Assembly: GCA_028641055.1 (NCBI GenBank)
Contig: CM054057.1
Coordinates: 727,604,484 to 727,668,483 of the forward strand
DNA length: 64,000 nucleotides
Reading direction: 5' to 3'
DNA from: Alopecurus myosuroides
Lineage: Eukaryota > Streptophyta > Magnoliopsida > Poales > Poaceae
Position 1 is the first letter of the stretch. The number at the start of each line of letters is the position of its first letter. The notes under the pieces were generated by a model. The model ran no database searches, was not told where the DNA came from, and saw nothing but the letters and a program-made list of their open reading frames with translations. The translations under genes and the position numbers were made by a program. This document shows positions 24,336-33,809 of the stretch, one piece after another.

Positions 24336-24804
24336 ATCAGATTACTTTAAATTTGATGAAATTCCTCCCTTCAAAGTCAAAGATGATCCTAGCATTCAGT
24401 TAAATGATGAAGATGTTCCATAGTTACGGCGCAATCAGAAAAAGACAAGAAGACAAATAGAAACGGATCGTCCCTTTAGTACCGGTTGGGGACACCAACC
24501 GGGGACTAAATGGGTTAGGGTTTCGTTTGGACCAATCAGATAGAATCACACGGATCGTGTGTTTATTTCAACCGCTGTGAGTCGTTGGATCCGGGGTGTG
24601 TTTCTTTCCAGTTTGTGAGCCGTTCGATCAGGCTACGGTGTGTTTCTTTCGAGCTGTTGTGAGCCGTTGGGATGTTTCTTAACCGTTGGATCAAAACCCT
24701 AGCTCAACACTTTGTGAGCCAGAGGACCCTATATATGCACCCAGTAGCCACTGTCGCTCCTCGAGCGCTTCTTCTCCATCCCTCTGCACCGTCGCGCTTC
24801 CACC

Positions 24805-25455
24805 ATGCCTCCGAGGAGGAACAGCACCACCGGTTTCCGCGGCGTCCGAGCACGACAGAACGGAATGTTCAGCGCAGATATCCGCTGGGGGGACGACCGC
24901 ATCCCCCTCGGCACCTTTGCGACGGCGGCAGAGGCAGCCCGCGCCTGGGACGCGGCGGCCTGGCGCCTCAACCGCCCGCGGTCGCTGATGAACTTCAACG
25001 ACTGCCACACAGTCTGGGAAGCGGAGGCCAGGGCGACGAAGCCACAGATCATCACTGCCGCCGACCACCTCCACCTCCGCCACCGCGCGTTTCAGGGCCT
25101 AGTCGACGCCAGGGAAGACCGCGTCGTCCGCGATTATTACCGGAACAACCCGGGGGAGGAGAGCGCCGACGAGGAGCTCTGGCAGACACGCGCGGGTCAG
25201 CGGGCGGAGCGCCGCCTCGAACGCCACCTCGCGTTAGATGAGGCTCGGGAGGTGAGGACGAGGGCGCTGCAAGAGCTTCGTCGGGCCGACCGCGCCGGCG
25301 AAGTCTGGGCCTCCGACGATCCGAGGTGGGGGCCTATCTCGGACATACCATCATGCACCTCCGATGATGACGAGGAGGTCACCGACGAGTTCGGCGACGA
25401 TGATGACCCGGAGGAGGTCACCGACGAGTTCCCCGACGACGATGGCGAGGAGTAG
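24805..25455 (+). CDS. AP2/ERF-domain protein carried inside the CACTA element
   Basis: A 216-residue intact frame starting MPPRRNSTTGFRGVRARQNG. Residues about 9-65 form an AP2-like DNA-binding domain: FRGVRARQNGMFSADIRW, then LGTFATAAEAARAWDAAAWRL and ending LMNF, close to the ERF consensus (YRGVR, WAAEIR, LGTF, AARAYDAAA). The WG pair of typical ERFs is replaced by NG. The remainder is a charged helical region (about 90-185, rich in R, E and A) and a strongly acidic tail with a repeat of EEVTDEF. It likely acts in the nucleus by binding DNA; the target is unknown. It is GC-rich, unlike its surroundings, and lies between duplicated transposon segments, which supports capture. There is no intron or frameshift, so the frame may be under selection or the capture recent. 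Confidence 0.8.
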   Translation: MPPRRNSTTGFRGVRARQNGMFSADIRWGDDRIPLGTFATAAEAARAWDAAAWRLNRPRSLMNFNDCHTVWEAEARATKPQIITAADHLHLRHRAFQGLVDAREDRVVRDYYRNNPGEESADEELWQTRAGQRAERRLERHLALDEAREVRTRALQELRRADRAGEVWASDDPRWGPISDIPSCTSDDDEEVTDEFGDDDDPEEVTDEFPDDDGEE

Positions 25456-25634
25456 TGTTCGTCTGTTTTCTCTTTTTAATAAAAGAATTTGTATTCCGGC
25501 GACACTGCGGCAATCGCTAAATCAATCTGTATGGTATCTCGCTAAATCAATCTATATATATGTATCCACGATATATATGCTCGATGTATCACTTGCGCTC
25601 TCACTTCTCGTTGCCTTACTCATTACCCACCCTA

Positions 25635-25765
25635 ACTTACCACAGGCGCATAAACAGCAAATGCGCCTAGGGTAACTTTACCGCAGGCGCACAGTAAGTA
25701 AATGCGCCTGGGATAAGAGATTTACCGCAGGCGCATTTTGTGTAAAGTGCGCCTGGGGTAAGTGA
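25635..25765. repeat. GCGCAT hairpin block, second copy
   Basis: Three hairpins with arms like CAGGCGCATA / ATGCGCCTGGGGTAA (stems slightly diverged), a copy of 24195-24335. It follows the AP2 gene by about 180 bases and could act in its 3' processing or as a protein-binding array. Confidence 0.75.
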
Positions 25766-25995
25766 TCACATATACAGATACAGTAGTTTTTCTGTTTTGT
25801 TTTCTTGATGTGTTTTTGTTTGTCTGTTTTGAAATGTGTGTTTGACATAATATAGAAATAGTTTAGCTAGGAATTAATATAGAAATAATATCCATTACAT
25901 AATAATATATACATTACATGATAATATATCCATTACATACTAATATATCCATTACATGCATATATCGAACACAAGAGGCGGTACACAAACAACAT

Positions 25996-26699
25996 CTATG
26001 GATCCGTCGAGTAGAAGCGGAACAACTCGTAGGAGACGTATGCATCTATGGCTGCATACGTGATGTTGGTCCAGTCCAGTGGGTTCTTCTCCCACAACCA
26101 GTGATTCTTCGAGGGGAAATCAGTCTTCATGGTTCCGTAGCCCTCGTGGATGAAGGCACTTGCCATGCGAGCCATACCGGTCTTTGGCCCGTTCAAATGG
26201 ATAAGACCCTGAATATCAATGTAGTGATCTTCAGGTATCACAATACCCAAGCGCATCAACTTCGGACGGTCTTGCGTGTTGTCAACGCTGCAAAAGTCAT
26301 ACCCCTTGTTGACAAGAAATCAACAAGTGCCGGAGAATGCTTTGAACTACTGCAACAACAAAAATTTGATACGTGTACGTGTTAGATATATGGCAACACA
26401 TGTATTCTTCACATGCAACAAACAAATCGAAGATGCAAGATTGTACGTGTGCGTTACCTTGACCATTGGAAGACCAAAACGGCCTCCTTGAACGCAATCT
26501 GGATGACTGCAACATTCCGTTTATCCGCCGTATACTCTAAATCAAGCCCGAAAAACCGGTGTTCTTCGGGAGAGGAGAAATACAGATTGGTCAAATACCC
26601 AATAGCACCGGGGAGCTCCTCGCAGTTGTTGGTGTAGAACACGTCGAGACTTTTGCCGCATGGTGTGGGCACATCATATCTCTTAGAAACTTCAGCCAT
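25996..26699 (-). pseudogene. DEDDy 3'-5' exonuclease domain (Werner-exonuclease-like), captured, one frameshift
   Basis: Exon 1 is 26699-26458 (start MAEVSKRYDVPTPCGK), intron 26457-26350 with GT-AG borders on the minus strand, exon 2 is 26349-25996. Exon 1 contains FFGLDLEYTADKRNVAVIQI, exonuclease motif I with the D and E metal ligands. Exon 2 contains VIPEDHYIDIQGL and motif III YAAIDAYVSYEL (Y-x3-D). A one-base loss near 26308-26316 separates the start of exon 2 (LVDFL) from the rest; motif II lies close to that break. The family hydrolyses DNA or RNA 3' ends. Being antisense to the transposase genes and next to CCGGTT palindromes suggests it was captured and perhaps driven from them. 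Confidence 0.8.
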
Positions 26700-26834
26700 G
26701 GTGCTTAGTGGAGGAAGATCAAGAGAGGAAGAAGAAGAGACGACAGAGGAAGAAGAGAAGAAACAGAGACTCGCGATCGGGCCGGTGCGCACTGTAGCAA
26801 TAAAACCGCCGCGCGCGGGAGGCGAGCAGTTTGT

Positions 26835-27010
26835 ATTAAGACCTTTAGCACCGGTTGCTAACACAAACCGGTTCTAAAGGCCTGTAGTGGGCGCGCAGTC
26901 TGTGTGTGGCCCCAAACTACAGGACTTTAGCACCGGTTTGTGTTAGCAACCGGTGCTAAAGACCCTTTCGCACCGGTTGCTAACACAAACCGGTGCTAAA
27001 GGCCTGTAGT
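26835..27010. repeat. Internal CACTA-type palindromes upstream of the exonuclease gene
   Basis: At least three units of TTTAGCACCGGTTGCTAACACAAACCGGTGCTAAAGG in alternating orientation, two of them followed by CCTGTAGTG. They lie about 140 bases upstream of the exonuclease start codon and resemble the subterminal motifs of the element. Confidence 0.8.
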
Positions 27011-27034
27011 GCGGCGATATCTCCAGGACTTGTG

Positions 27035-27415
27035 AAATTTTGGCCTCATTTCGTTCGCGCGTCTTCTCCTCTACCTAGCTACGGCGAAGCCCTGCGCGGT
27101 CCGCCTCGTCGCCGTCCGTCCGCCTCGTCGCCGTCGCCGTCTGCCTCCGCGTCCTCGGTCCGCCGCGCCTCCGTCGCCGTCTGCCTCCGCGCGACCCCGC
27201 GTCCATCGCCGTCGCCGTCGATCCCCCGCGCGGCCCGTCCGTCCGCCTCTCCGTCGCGCCGTCGCGCCGTCCGCCTCCGTCGCGCGTCGTCCGCCTCTCC
27301 GTCGCGCCGTCGCGCCGTCCGCCTCCGTCGCGCGTCCGTCTCGCCTCCGCCTCCGCCGCCCCGCCTCTCGCCCCTCGATCGCCGTCGCCCCGTCGCCGGC
27401 CACGTACGTACGGTA
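27035..27415. repeat. GC-rich low-complexity tract (CGTCGCGCCGTCCGCCTC)
   Basis: Degenerate tandem copies of a CCGTCCGCCTC / GTCGCC unit. The open frames on both strands are a by-product (Arg/Ser/Ala/Pro runs). It could be a promoter region or 5' leader of the downstream genes. Confidence 0.75.
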
Positions 27416-27419
27416 ATTA

Positions 27420-27850
27420 AGTTTTAATTTCTTTTTTTTTCAATTTTGTTTTAGTGTTAGAGTTTTTTTAGAGTTATTAGTTAGATTGTTTAGTGTTAGA
27501 TTGATTTTAGAGTTAGTGTTAGTGTTAGAAATTTTTAGATTTAATTAGTGTTAGATTTTTTTAGAGTTATTAGTGTTAGTGTTAGAATTTAGTGTTAGAA
27601 TTTTTAGAGTTAGTGTTAGATTTTTTTTAGTGCTTTATTTTGTTTTTACAATTTTGTTTAGTGTTAGAATTTTTCTGTTAGAATGTTGTGTTAGAAAATT
27701 TCACTAAGTTAGTGTTAGAAAATTTCAGAAAGTTAGAATAACTATATAATTTCAGTAAGTTAAAATTTTTCACTAAGTTACCATATTGTTCCTGTTTAAC
27801 TTTCATCTTATTTCTGTTATATTTCTCAATTTACTATTTTTTACTAAGTT
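27420..27850. repeat. AT-rich low-complexity tract (TTAGTGTTAGA)
   Basis: Degenerate repeats of AGTGTTAGA and TTTTTAGAGTTA, with no coding potential. Its T-rich, intron-like composition between a GC-rich tract and an ORF would suit a leader intron. Confidence 0.65.
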
Positions 27851-28279
27851 ATGGAATATTTACTTAGTCCGGGCAGGTTTTTAGTTCATGTCTTTGTTGG
27901 ACCGCCGGGGGATGTCCGGGACTGGGCCCCGCCAGGCTGGCATTGGGAGCTCCTTAGTACCGGGGCACGCGGCTTGGTGAGAAATCCGGGTGACGTGGTC
28001 GACCCGGATATTCTTTGGTGGCCATCGCGTGGGCCACGCTCGGTGCGGAGAGAGCCGGCCCCTGAGGAGGTGGTACAACAGCGTATCAGGGAGGAGGACG
28101 AGCACGTCCGTCGCTACATGTACTTGCTCGATAGGCAGTATAGGCAGTATAGCAGCAGTTGGTCGATTATTAGGAGGGTTCCTTACCACGTGAGCTATGA
28201 CCCTAGGAGGGTTCCTTATCTATGGATGCGTAGCACCCGTGACTCAGCACCCCGCGGCTTAGGACCCGGTCGGAGTTAA
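27851..28279 (+). CDS. Unrecognised ORF in the CACTA element, 142 residues
   Basis: The frame reads MEYLLSPGRFLVHVFVGPPG and contains WAPPGWHWELL, NPGDVVDPDILWW, an arginine/glutamate-rich helix and a repeat RRVPYHVSYD / RRVPYLWM. It may be an exon joined to flanking sequence by splicing; no certain start or partner exon is seen. No domain is recognised. It shares direction with the gene that follows 240 bases later. Confidence 0.4.
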   Translation: MEYLLSPGRFLVHVFVGPPGDVRDWAPPGWHWELLSTGARGLVRNPGDVVDPDILWWPSRGPRSVRREPAPEEVVQQRIREEDEHVRRYMYLLDRQYRQYSSSWSIIRRVPYHVSYDPRRVPYLWMRSTRDSAPRGLGPGRS

Positions 28280-28518
28280 TTATTTTGAGAGATGTCACGA
28301 GACTATGTATAAGTGATATTATTCGATCGTGATGTATTAGGGTTAAAAAAATCAACCCGAGCTATGTATAACTCTTGGTGTGTCCAGAACTATTATTTCA
28401 TTAATATGTCCAGAACTATTATTTTATTACTGTCCGATAAAATAATTTCGCCAAGTGCCCGATGAAAATTTCGCTAAGTGTTCTTCATTTTATAAATTTT
28501 ACTAGCAGGTGTTGAGCT

Positions 28519-31500
28519 ATGGATTCCCAAGAACCTGTACATGATCAGCACGCCGATCAGGTCGCCGGAATGGGTGAGGCGGAGAAGGAAAGATACATGT
28601 GCCAGATGATTTTTGATAATGCAACGGCCATATATCGTGATGACGACGATGGACAGGCGTTTAGCAATCAATTTTTGAACGACTCCGGCGACGGAGATCA
28701 GAATATAGAAGATGTAGTAGATGATGACGACGACAACGTCGAGGATGAAGAAGTGCCCTCCAGAACAAACTCTGCCAATGTATATCTCAAGTCACTGTTC
28801 ACGCAACAATTAATTTGTTTTGCACTTACTAACGAATCATTATTTTCCCGTTTAGGCGCCCTCCGGAACAGCTAGCGCAAGTACTGAGACAAAGTCCAAA
28901 CGAGGCCCGGCCGCAAGGTTGAAAGATACCGTAAGGTTCTCGATTGATACAGTTGCTGCTGATGGCAAACCACTGCAGCCCCCAGAAACTTATCGCAAAT
29001 TCGTAAATCAGTGCGGAGTTGTTGTAAGAGACATGGTCCCGATCAACTTAATAGAATGGAATAAGCCGAAGACCGGGGCCAACGTTGGAGCTAGTTATGT
29101 CGATGAAAGATTGAAAAAAATTCTTTGCGAAACGCTATGGCAAAATTTCAGCGTAGCGGAAGACCAGAAGAAGAAAGTCGAGAAGTGGGCTTTGAAGAAG
29201 ATGGCCACACAATTCCAGAGGTGGAAGAAAGAACTGTGGAAGAAATATCAGAAAGAAGATCCAGTTTTCACTGGGAACCTAGTGAAGATAAGAGACGCTT
29301 GGGATGATTTTAAGGCGTACAAGAAATCGGGTGTCTTTGCATCCCGATCGGCCAAAAATTCGGAGAATGCGAAGAAGAAGCAATATCACCATATTTTGGG
29401 GTCAGGTGGCTACATGACTGCCCTGCCTAGGTGGCGAAGCTATGAAAATGCGCTTGTGAAAAGAGGTATCATTCCACAGACACATGACTGGCCCGATAGG
29501 TCCAAGTTCTGGTTGTTCGCGCATGGGGCAACGTTGGACGCTGAGACTGGGATGATTGTTGCTCAGGGACCATGGTCGGAAAAAATAACAACAGTCGTAG
29601 CAGAACTAGAGAAGGCAATAGAAGCTGTTCGAAAAGGAACTTTTGTTCCCGATAGAGAGAACGACGAGCTGACGAGGGCACTCGGGAACCCCGAAAAGTG
29701 GGGACGAACACGAGGCTTTGGAGCGGATACCCCGTGGAGCCAAGGGTTTGCAGCGGACATTGCCACTTACAGAAGCCGTGATAGAAGCAAGAAAAAGACG
29801 AGTGACCGGATATCGACATTAGAACAAAAGGTGGATTTTCTCTTGAAGAAAGGGGGACACCCTCTACCTGACACTGAAGAGGAGGTAGAACATCGTCCTG
29901 CACCTGATCTGCAAATAGAAGACGATCATGCCGTCCCATCTCAGCATATAAGCAGCGTGGGTTCCACGCACCTGCAGCTAGAAGACGGTCGTGCAGTCGA
30001 ACCGTCGGCGCCTCACTACCCCGTGGATATCACGGAGAAGACAAACTGTGAGATACATATGCCAATGGGGAACATATCCTTCAGGGTGGCGTCAGGCTAT
30101 GCTTTACCGAATCAACCTGGAGCAACCTACCATGGTGGTCAGATTCCAGCATCCCATGCCCGTGTCGGGTTGTCAACAATTACGCCGGGATGCCATTCAA
30201 TTGAGCTCAGTATTCCTGGAGGTGAGGGCGAGAAGACACTGGGAGAAATGGAGCTTGGTATCATCTTGTGGAATAAGAAACACATCGTGTTCCCTAACTC
30301 GGCGCCAAGGCCACCGACTCCTCCAGGTACGAATGCACCATACCTCCATCCATTACTGAATGTTGCACCACATGTTATCTTATTTTTAATAGTTTTTTCA
30401 CATTCGTACAGAGAATGCACGACCTCCAAGTCCACCCCCCAACGAACCAAGTCCACCCACAACGAAGATTGGCCCGAGCCCGAGGCCGAGGGTCCATCGC
30501 CCGTGCACTCCCGTGAGCCGACGGATGCGCCCACTACGGGTACGACAAAGCGGAAGCTGCAGTTCAGAAGAAACGGGACTCCTCCCAAGAAGAGACCAAG
30601 GAAATCCAAGAAAGTCAAGACCGAAGTTACCAGGCTTGATGACTGAGGAGGAACTAAAATGCAGTGGCATCAAAAACCAAGGCATGGTTCGCACAGTTTC
30701 CCCAGAAGCCCCCTCCAGACGTCTGGAAGGAAACTCTGAAGGACATCCCAAAGTGGAAAATTGAGCGGACCATCGACAACTTATATTATCCTGCACCGCC
30801 GCCACCGCCGCCCCTTTCAGACTATGAACGGTATATTGAAAAGAAGCACGCCGCACAGATGAAGCAGGCGGAGCAGACGAAATGCGGGAAACAAGTTCCC
30901 CAGCTCGGACAACAAGAAGCACAGTCAGTTGGCCCGCTCAAGGTCTTATCTGACGCGGCTTCAGTGTCCTGTCCACGCATGGGCGACGTGGGTTACGCTA
31001 TTGCTGATGTGGTATATAAATACAAGCCCGGGCACCCTCTGGTCGAAGATCCTACTGCTCTAACAACCCAATTACGGAGTTTACATGATTGGTACTTGGA
31101 GGCCGCAAGGCAGGAGAGAGACTGTATCATGGCTCAAATTCAGGATCAACACTACTTCGGAGATTACGGTGTCGAGCTTGGGTTCGATGATTTCTTCCAG
31201 ATGTACAATCAACGTGCCCTCGACAAGTCTATCCTCAGCTGCTACTGTTTGTAAGTGATTTATTTGTGTAATTTAATTATTTAGTTAAGCTCGCGTTCGT
31301 TGCCCGTATAATTATCACTGACGACATTCTTTTTGTACGCTACTATGCAGAATGAAGATTCGTGAATGCAGACTGGCAGGAATCTGGGACTTTGGGTTCA
31401 TTGACCCGTATTCGTATCATCAAACCACAGTAGAAACGTTCAACAAGACTACACCGGATGATTTGCTAAGGTTTTTGAAGCGACAAAATACCAAAAAAGA

Positions 31501-32328
31501 AATACTTTGGCCCTACGCATTCAGGTGAGTGTTACTGTCTTGTAGACATTCCATTTTGCTTACCTGATGTTAAGTGTAATTGATGAGTATGCATGACTGC
31601 GTGTGTACACGTGCGCAGCGGCCACTTCATATTGTTCATCATTAGAATCGATAGAGGACAAGTTGAAGTCTGGGACTCGTTAAACTGGGGCGCTGACAGA
31701 TGGAAGAGCGCGCGTCAGATGCTTCAAAAGTATATATATATATCAGCCTCTTTCGTTCATCGGCCTCTTTTTCGTTCATTCCCTGATATCAAGTAAGTAA
31801 TAATTAACTCTTCTATTCATTTTTCTTTTGTCGCCCAGGGTTTGGCAAATGTTCATCAAGGAAGAACCCGGTACATGGGCAGACAAGCTCAACTTTCAGA
31901 TTAACACAGTAAGTAGTACTACGTACCCTGATTTAAATACCATTACCATTCTCTTGATTATTATTAATTTGACTGAATTATGTTTCTCGTATATAGAAAG
32001 TCCCGCAACAACCACAGGGAACTGATTATTGTGGATACTACGTCTGCGAGTTCATTCACAGGAGGATCAATGAGAAATCCCGTACTACCAGAACTCTAGA
32101 GGTACGTAACCGGATCTTCACAACTTTATTTATGTTGCCATTAATTATGTTTAGTTTTGTTCATAACTTAATTGTTTTCATCTACTTCTTTTCAAGATGG
32201 CACGAAAGCGGGCGCAGCTCAAACCAATCGACCGTTGCAAGGCTATTGCAGAGGAATTGGCAGGATTTCTTCTCACGCAAGTCATAGCAGAAGACGGAGA
32301 ATTTTTCCATCCTATGAACCAATTATAG
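28519..32328 (+). pseudogene. Second CACTA gene: transposase_24-like region fused to Ulp1/C48 protease, eight exons, one frameshift
   Basis: Exons with GT-AG borders: 28519-28779, 28856-30326, 30412-31250, 31351-31524, 31619-31729, 31839-31908, 31997-32101, 32197-32328. The first intron has a TACTAAC branch-point motif. Exon 1 starts MDSQEPVHDQHADQV and is acidic. Exon 2 carries the transposase_24 (Ptta/En/Spm) region with WALKKMATQFQRWKKEL and GGYMTALPRWRSYENAL, then a coiled coil (RISTLEQKVDFLL). Exon 3 is proline-rich and breaks frame near 30659. Exons 4-7 form a C48 cysteine protease: histidine in GHFILF, aspartate in EVWDSLN, Gln and Cys in PQGTDYCGYYVCEF. The last exon ends EFFHPMNQL-stop. 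The protease class cleaves SUMO-type isopeptide bonds; the use in CACTA biology is unknown. All splice junctions keep phase except for the single break. Confidence 0.8.
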
Positions 32329-32579
32329 CCAGCTCCCTTCTCTATGCAAGTATACAACTATTCAAAACGAACCTCAGATTATGTAATTATCGGTCGATTA
32401 CTTCGTGTTACATGTATATATATATTGTACTACTATTTGGTGCATCAACATTTAACCGCAAACAGAAACGGAAACACGTAAACGGAAACCCTGAAGATAC
32501 GGAACACGCCCTAAACCCTAAACCCTAAATACGGAATTGGAAACCCTGAAAAGAAAAAAGAAAAAAAAAAAGAAAAAAA

Positions 32580-32794
32580 AAAACTTTAGGACCGGTTGGT
32601 ATTACCAACCGGTTCTAAAGGTCCTCCGCCTGCGCGCTCTCTTCGGCGCCCACGTGGAGGCCTTTAGAACCGGTTGGTGACTGACCGGTTCTAAAGGGGG
32701 GGGGGGGCTTTAGTCCCGGATACGTAGCACCGGTTTTGTATCCGAGTCCAAAGGCCCTTACAAACCGGTGCTACTGGCCTGTTCTCCACCAGTG
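32580..32794. repeat. Right subterminal palindromes and terminal repeat of the CACTA element
   Basis: Units such as TTTAGGACCGGTTGGTATTACCAACCGGTTCTAAAGG precede the right end. A G run (about 32695-32707) follows the second unit. The last unit (TAGCACCGG...CCGGTGCTACTGG) runs into the 19-base terminal repeat ending CAGTG at 32794. Confidence 0.85.
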
Positions 32795-32854
32795 ATAGGG
32801 ATGCTCTGACATCGTTTTTTTTTCTTCTGTGCTACTAGCTACCAAGTGGAGCAA

Positions 32855-33809
32855 GAGCATCTCCACTCACGTCCTCCAAAGGCCCTTCCAACTTTCTTCT
32901 CGTCCGGACTGTCCCCGAAGACGTCCACTCACATCCTCATTGGGCTTTCCCGTCCGCACGCTCCCTTATTTTCGTCCGGAAAACCCAGCCCAACCCCGCC
33001 TCACATGGGCACCCGTAGGGGGCTCTGGACGAGTCGTTTGGCACCGCGGGCCCAACCTGCCAACGACGCGAAACGACCACAAAAGGAGGCGCCCTCACTT
33101 GTGCCCCATCACGTCGCCTAGTTCTCCGCCGCCTCCCTCCAACGTTCTTTCGTCCACCCACGCCGCCCATAACTCCCCTCTTCTAGTGCCGCCCAGGCCT
33201 CCGACGCCTCGCCCCCGCCTGCGCCACCTCCGGCGATCAGAGGTAACCACCTCACCCCCAAGGTGTTCGGCGTTTTGCCCGGTTGGGTGCCGACTGTTTT
33301 TTTGTTGTTCAATCTTTTGATGTCATTTTCATTTCTACAGATGGACAACGACGATGAGTTGATGGTGAACTTTCTCCTTGAGGAAGAAGCCAATATCGAC
33401 GACGAGAAAGATGAGATGTTGCTTGTTCTTGCTTGTCTTGCACAACTCCTCACCAAGGATGAAGCCAATAGTGAACCAAAGCGAGGAGGCTCCAAGTTTG
33501 GGAGGTGAAAGACGAAACCGAGGATGAGAATGGAGAGCCACTGCATGCTCTTCGCCGACTATTTTGCTGAAGAGCCAAGATTCTATGCAAAGGACTATCG
33601 GCGGAGATTTCGGATGAGCCGAAGGTTGTTCAACACATTGGTGCAGCATGTGAGGGAGCACGACACCTGGTTCAAGATGAAGAAATACGTCGAGGTTTTT
33701 CCCCAATTCAGAAGTGCACTACTGCTATGAGAATGCTTGCATACGGAGCCCCTGCAGAGGGTCAGGACGCCTATCTCCGCATGTCTGAGTCATCGCCTAT
33801 CAAAGTCAT
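32855..33809 (+). mobile_element. PIF/Harbinger element fragment, cut by LTR B
   Basis: Starts GAGCATCTCCACTCACGTCC, a Harbinger-type end, 60 bases after the CACTA element. It holds a GC-rich leader and the 5' half of a PIF-type transposase gene. The rest is displaced to the right of LTR B, beyond the window. No clear TTA/TAA duplication is seen at the left end. Confidence 0.65.
33341..33809 (+). pseudogene. PIF/Harbinger (HARBI1-like) transposase N-terminal fragment
   Basis: Follows a splice acceptor (TTTCTACAG) and begins MDNDDELMVNFLLEEEANID. After KRGGSKFGR an in-frame TGA (33506-33508) interrupts it; the same frame goes on with MESHCMLFADYFAEEPRFY and YRRRFRMSRRLFNTLV, then shifts near 33705 to KCTTAMRMLAYGAPAEG and YLRMSESSPIKVI. 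These are the helix-rich N-terminal segments of plant Harbinger transposases, before the DDE domain. It is truncated by LTR B at 33810, so no catalytic residues remain. Confidence 0.85.

Larger units (their letters stand above)
22821..25765 (+). repeat. Tandem duplication of about 1.5 kb containing the transposase 3' end
   Basis: 22821-23217 is repeated at 24339-24737 (last codons of TNP2, then CTTTAGTACCGGTTGG, then a segment ending CCAGAGGACCCTATATAT). 24082-24335 is repeated at 25515-25765 (GCTAAATCAATCT..., then GCGCAT palindromes). The two units differ in their middles: the first holds the 160-bp repeats and CCGGTTG palindromes, the second holds the AP2-domain gene. The copied TNP2 tail in unit 2 has a TAG in place of TGG. 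Confidence 0.88.
18221..32794 (+). mobile_element. CACTA (En/Spm) DNA transposon, 14574 bp
   Basis: Left end CACTAGTAGAAAACAGGGC; right end, read inward, CACTGGTGGAGAACAGGCC. Flanks are ATA on both sides (18218-18220, 32795-32797), matching the 3-bp duplication of CACTA elements. Inside are the two expected gene classes (TNP2-like transposase and a second multi-exon gene with a transposase_24-like region), a small accessory gene, two apparent cargo genes, and arrays of CCGGTTTGTAACACAAACCGG-type palindromes near both ends. The transposase is broken, so this copy is probably not autonomous now, but the ends look usable. Confidence 0.93.

Noticed and set aside
27071..27427. Open frames of 110 and 144 residues on both strands
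   Set aside because: They are by-products of a CGTC/GCC repeat tract, low in complexity with no domain.
30664..31254. Considered a separate gene of 196 residues
   Set aside because: It is better explained as the 3' part of exon 3 of the second CACTA gene after a frameshift near 30659, because splice phases to the Ulp1 exons agree with this frame.
32506..32530. Three CCCTAAA units resembling plant telomere repeat
   Set aside because: Only three units, inside the 3' region of the CACTA element and surrounded by degenerate AAACCCTGAA sequence; no sign of a telomere or healed break.
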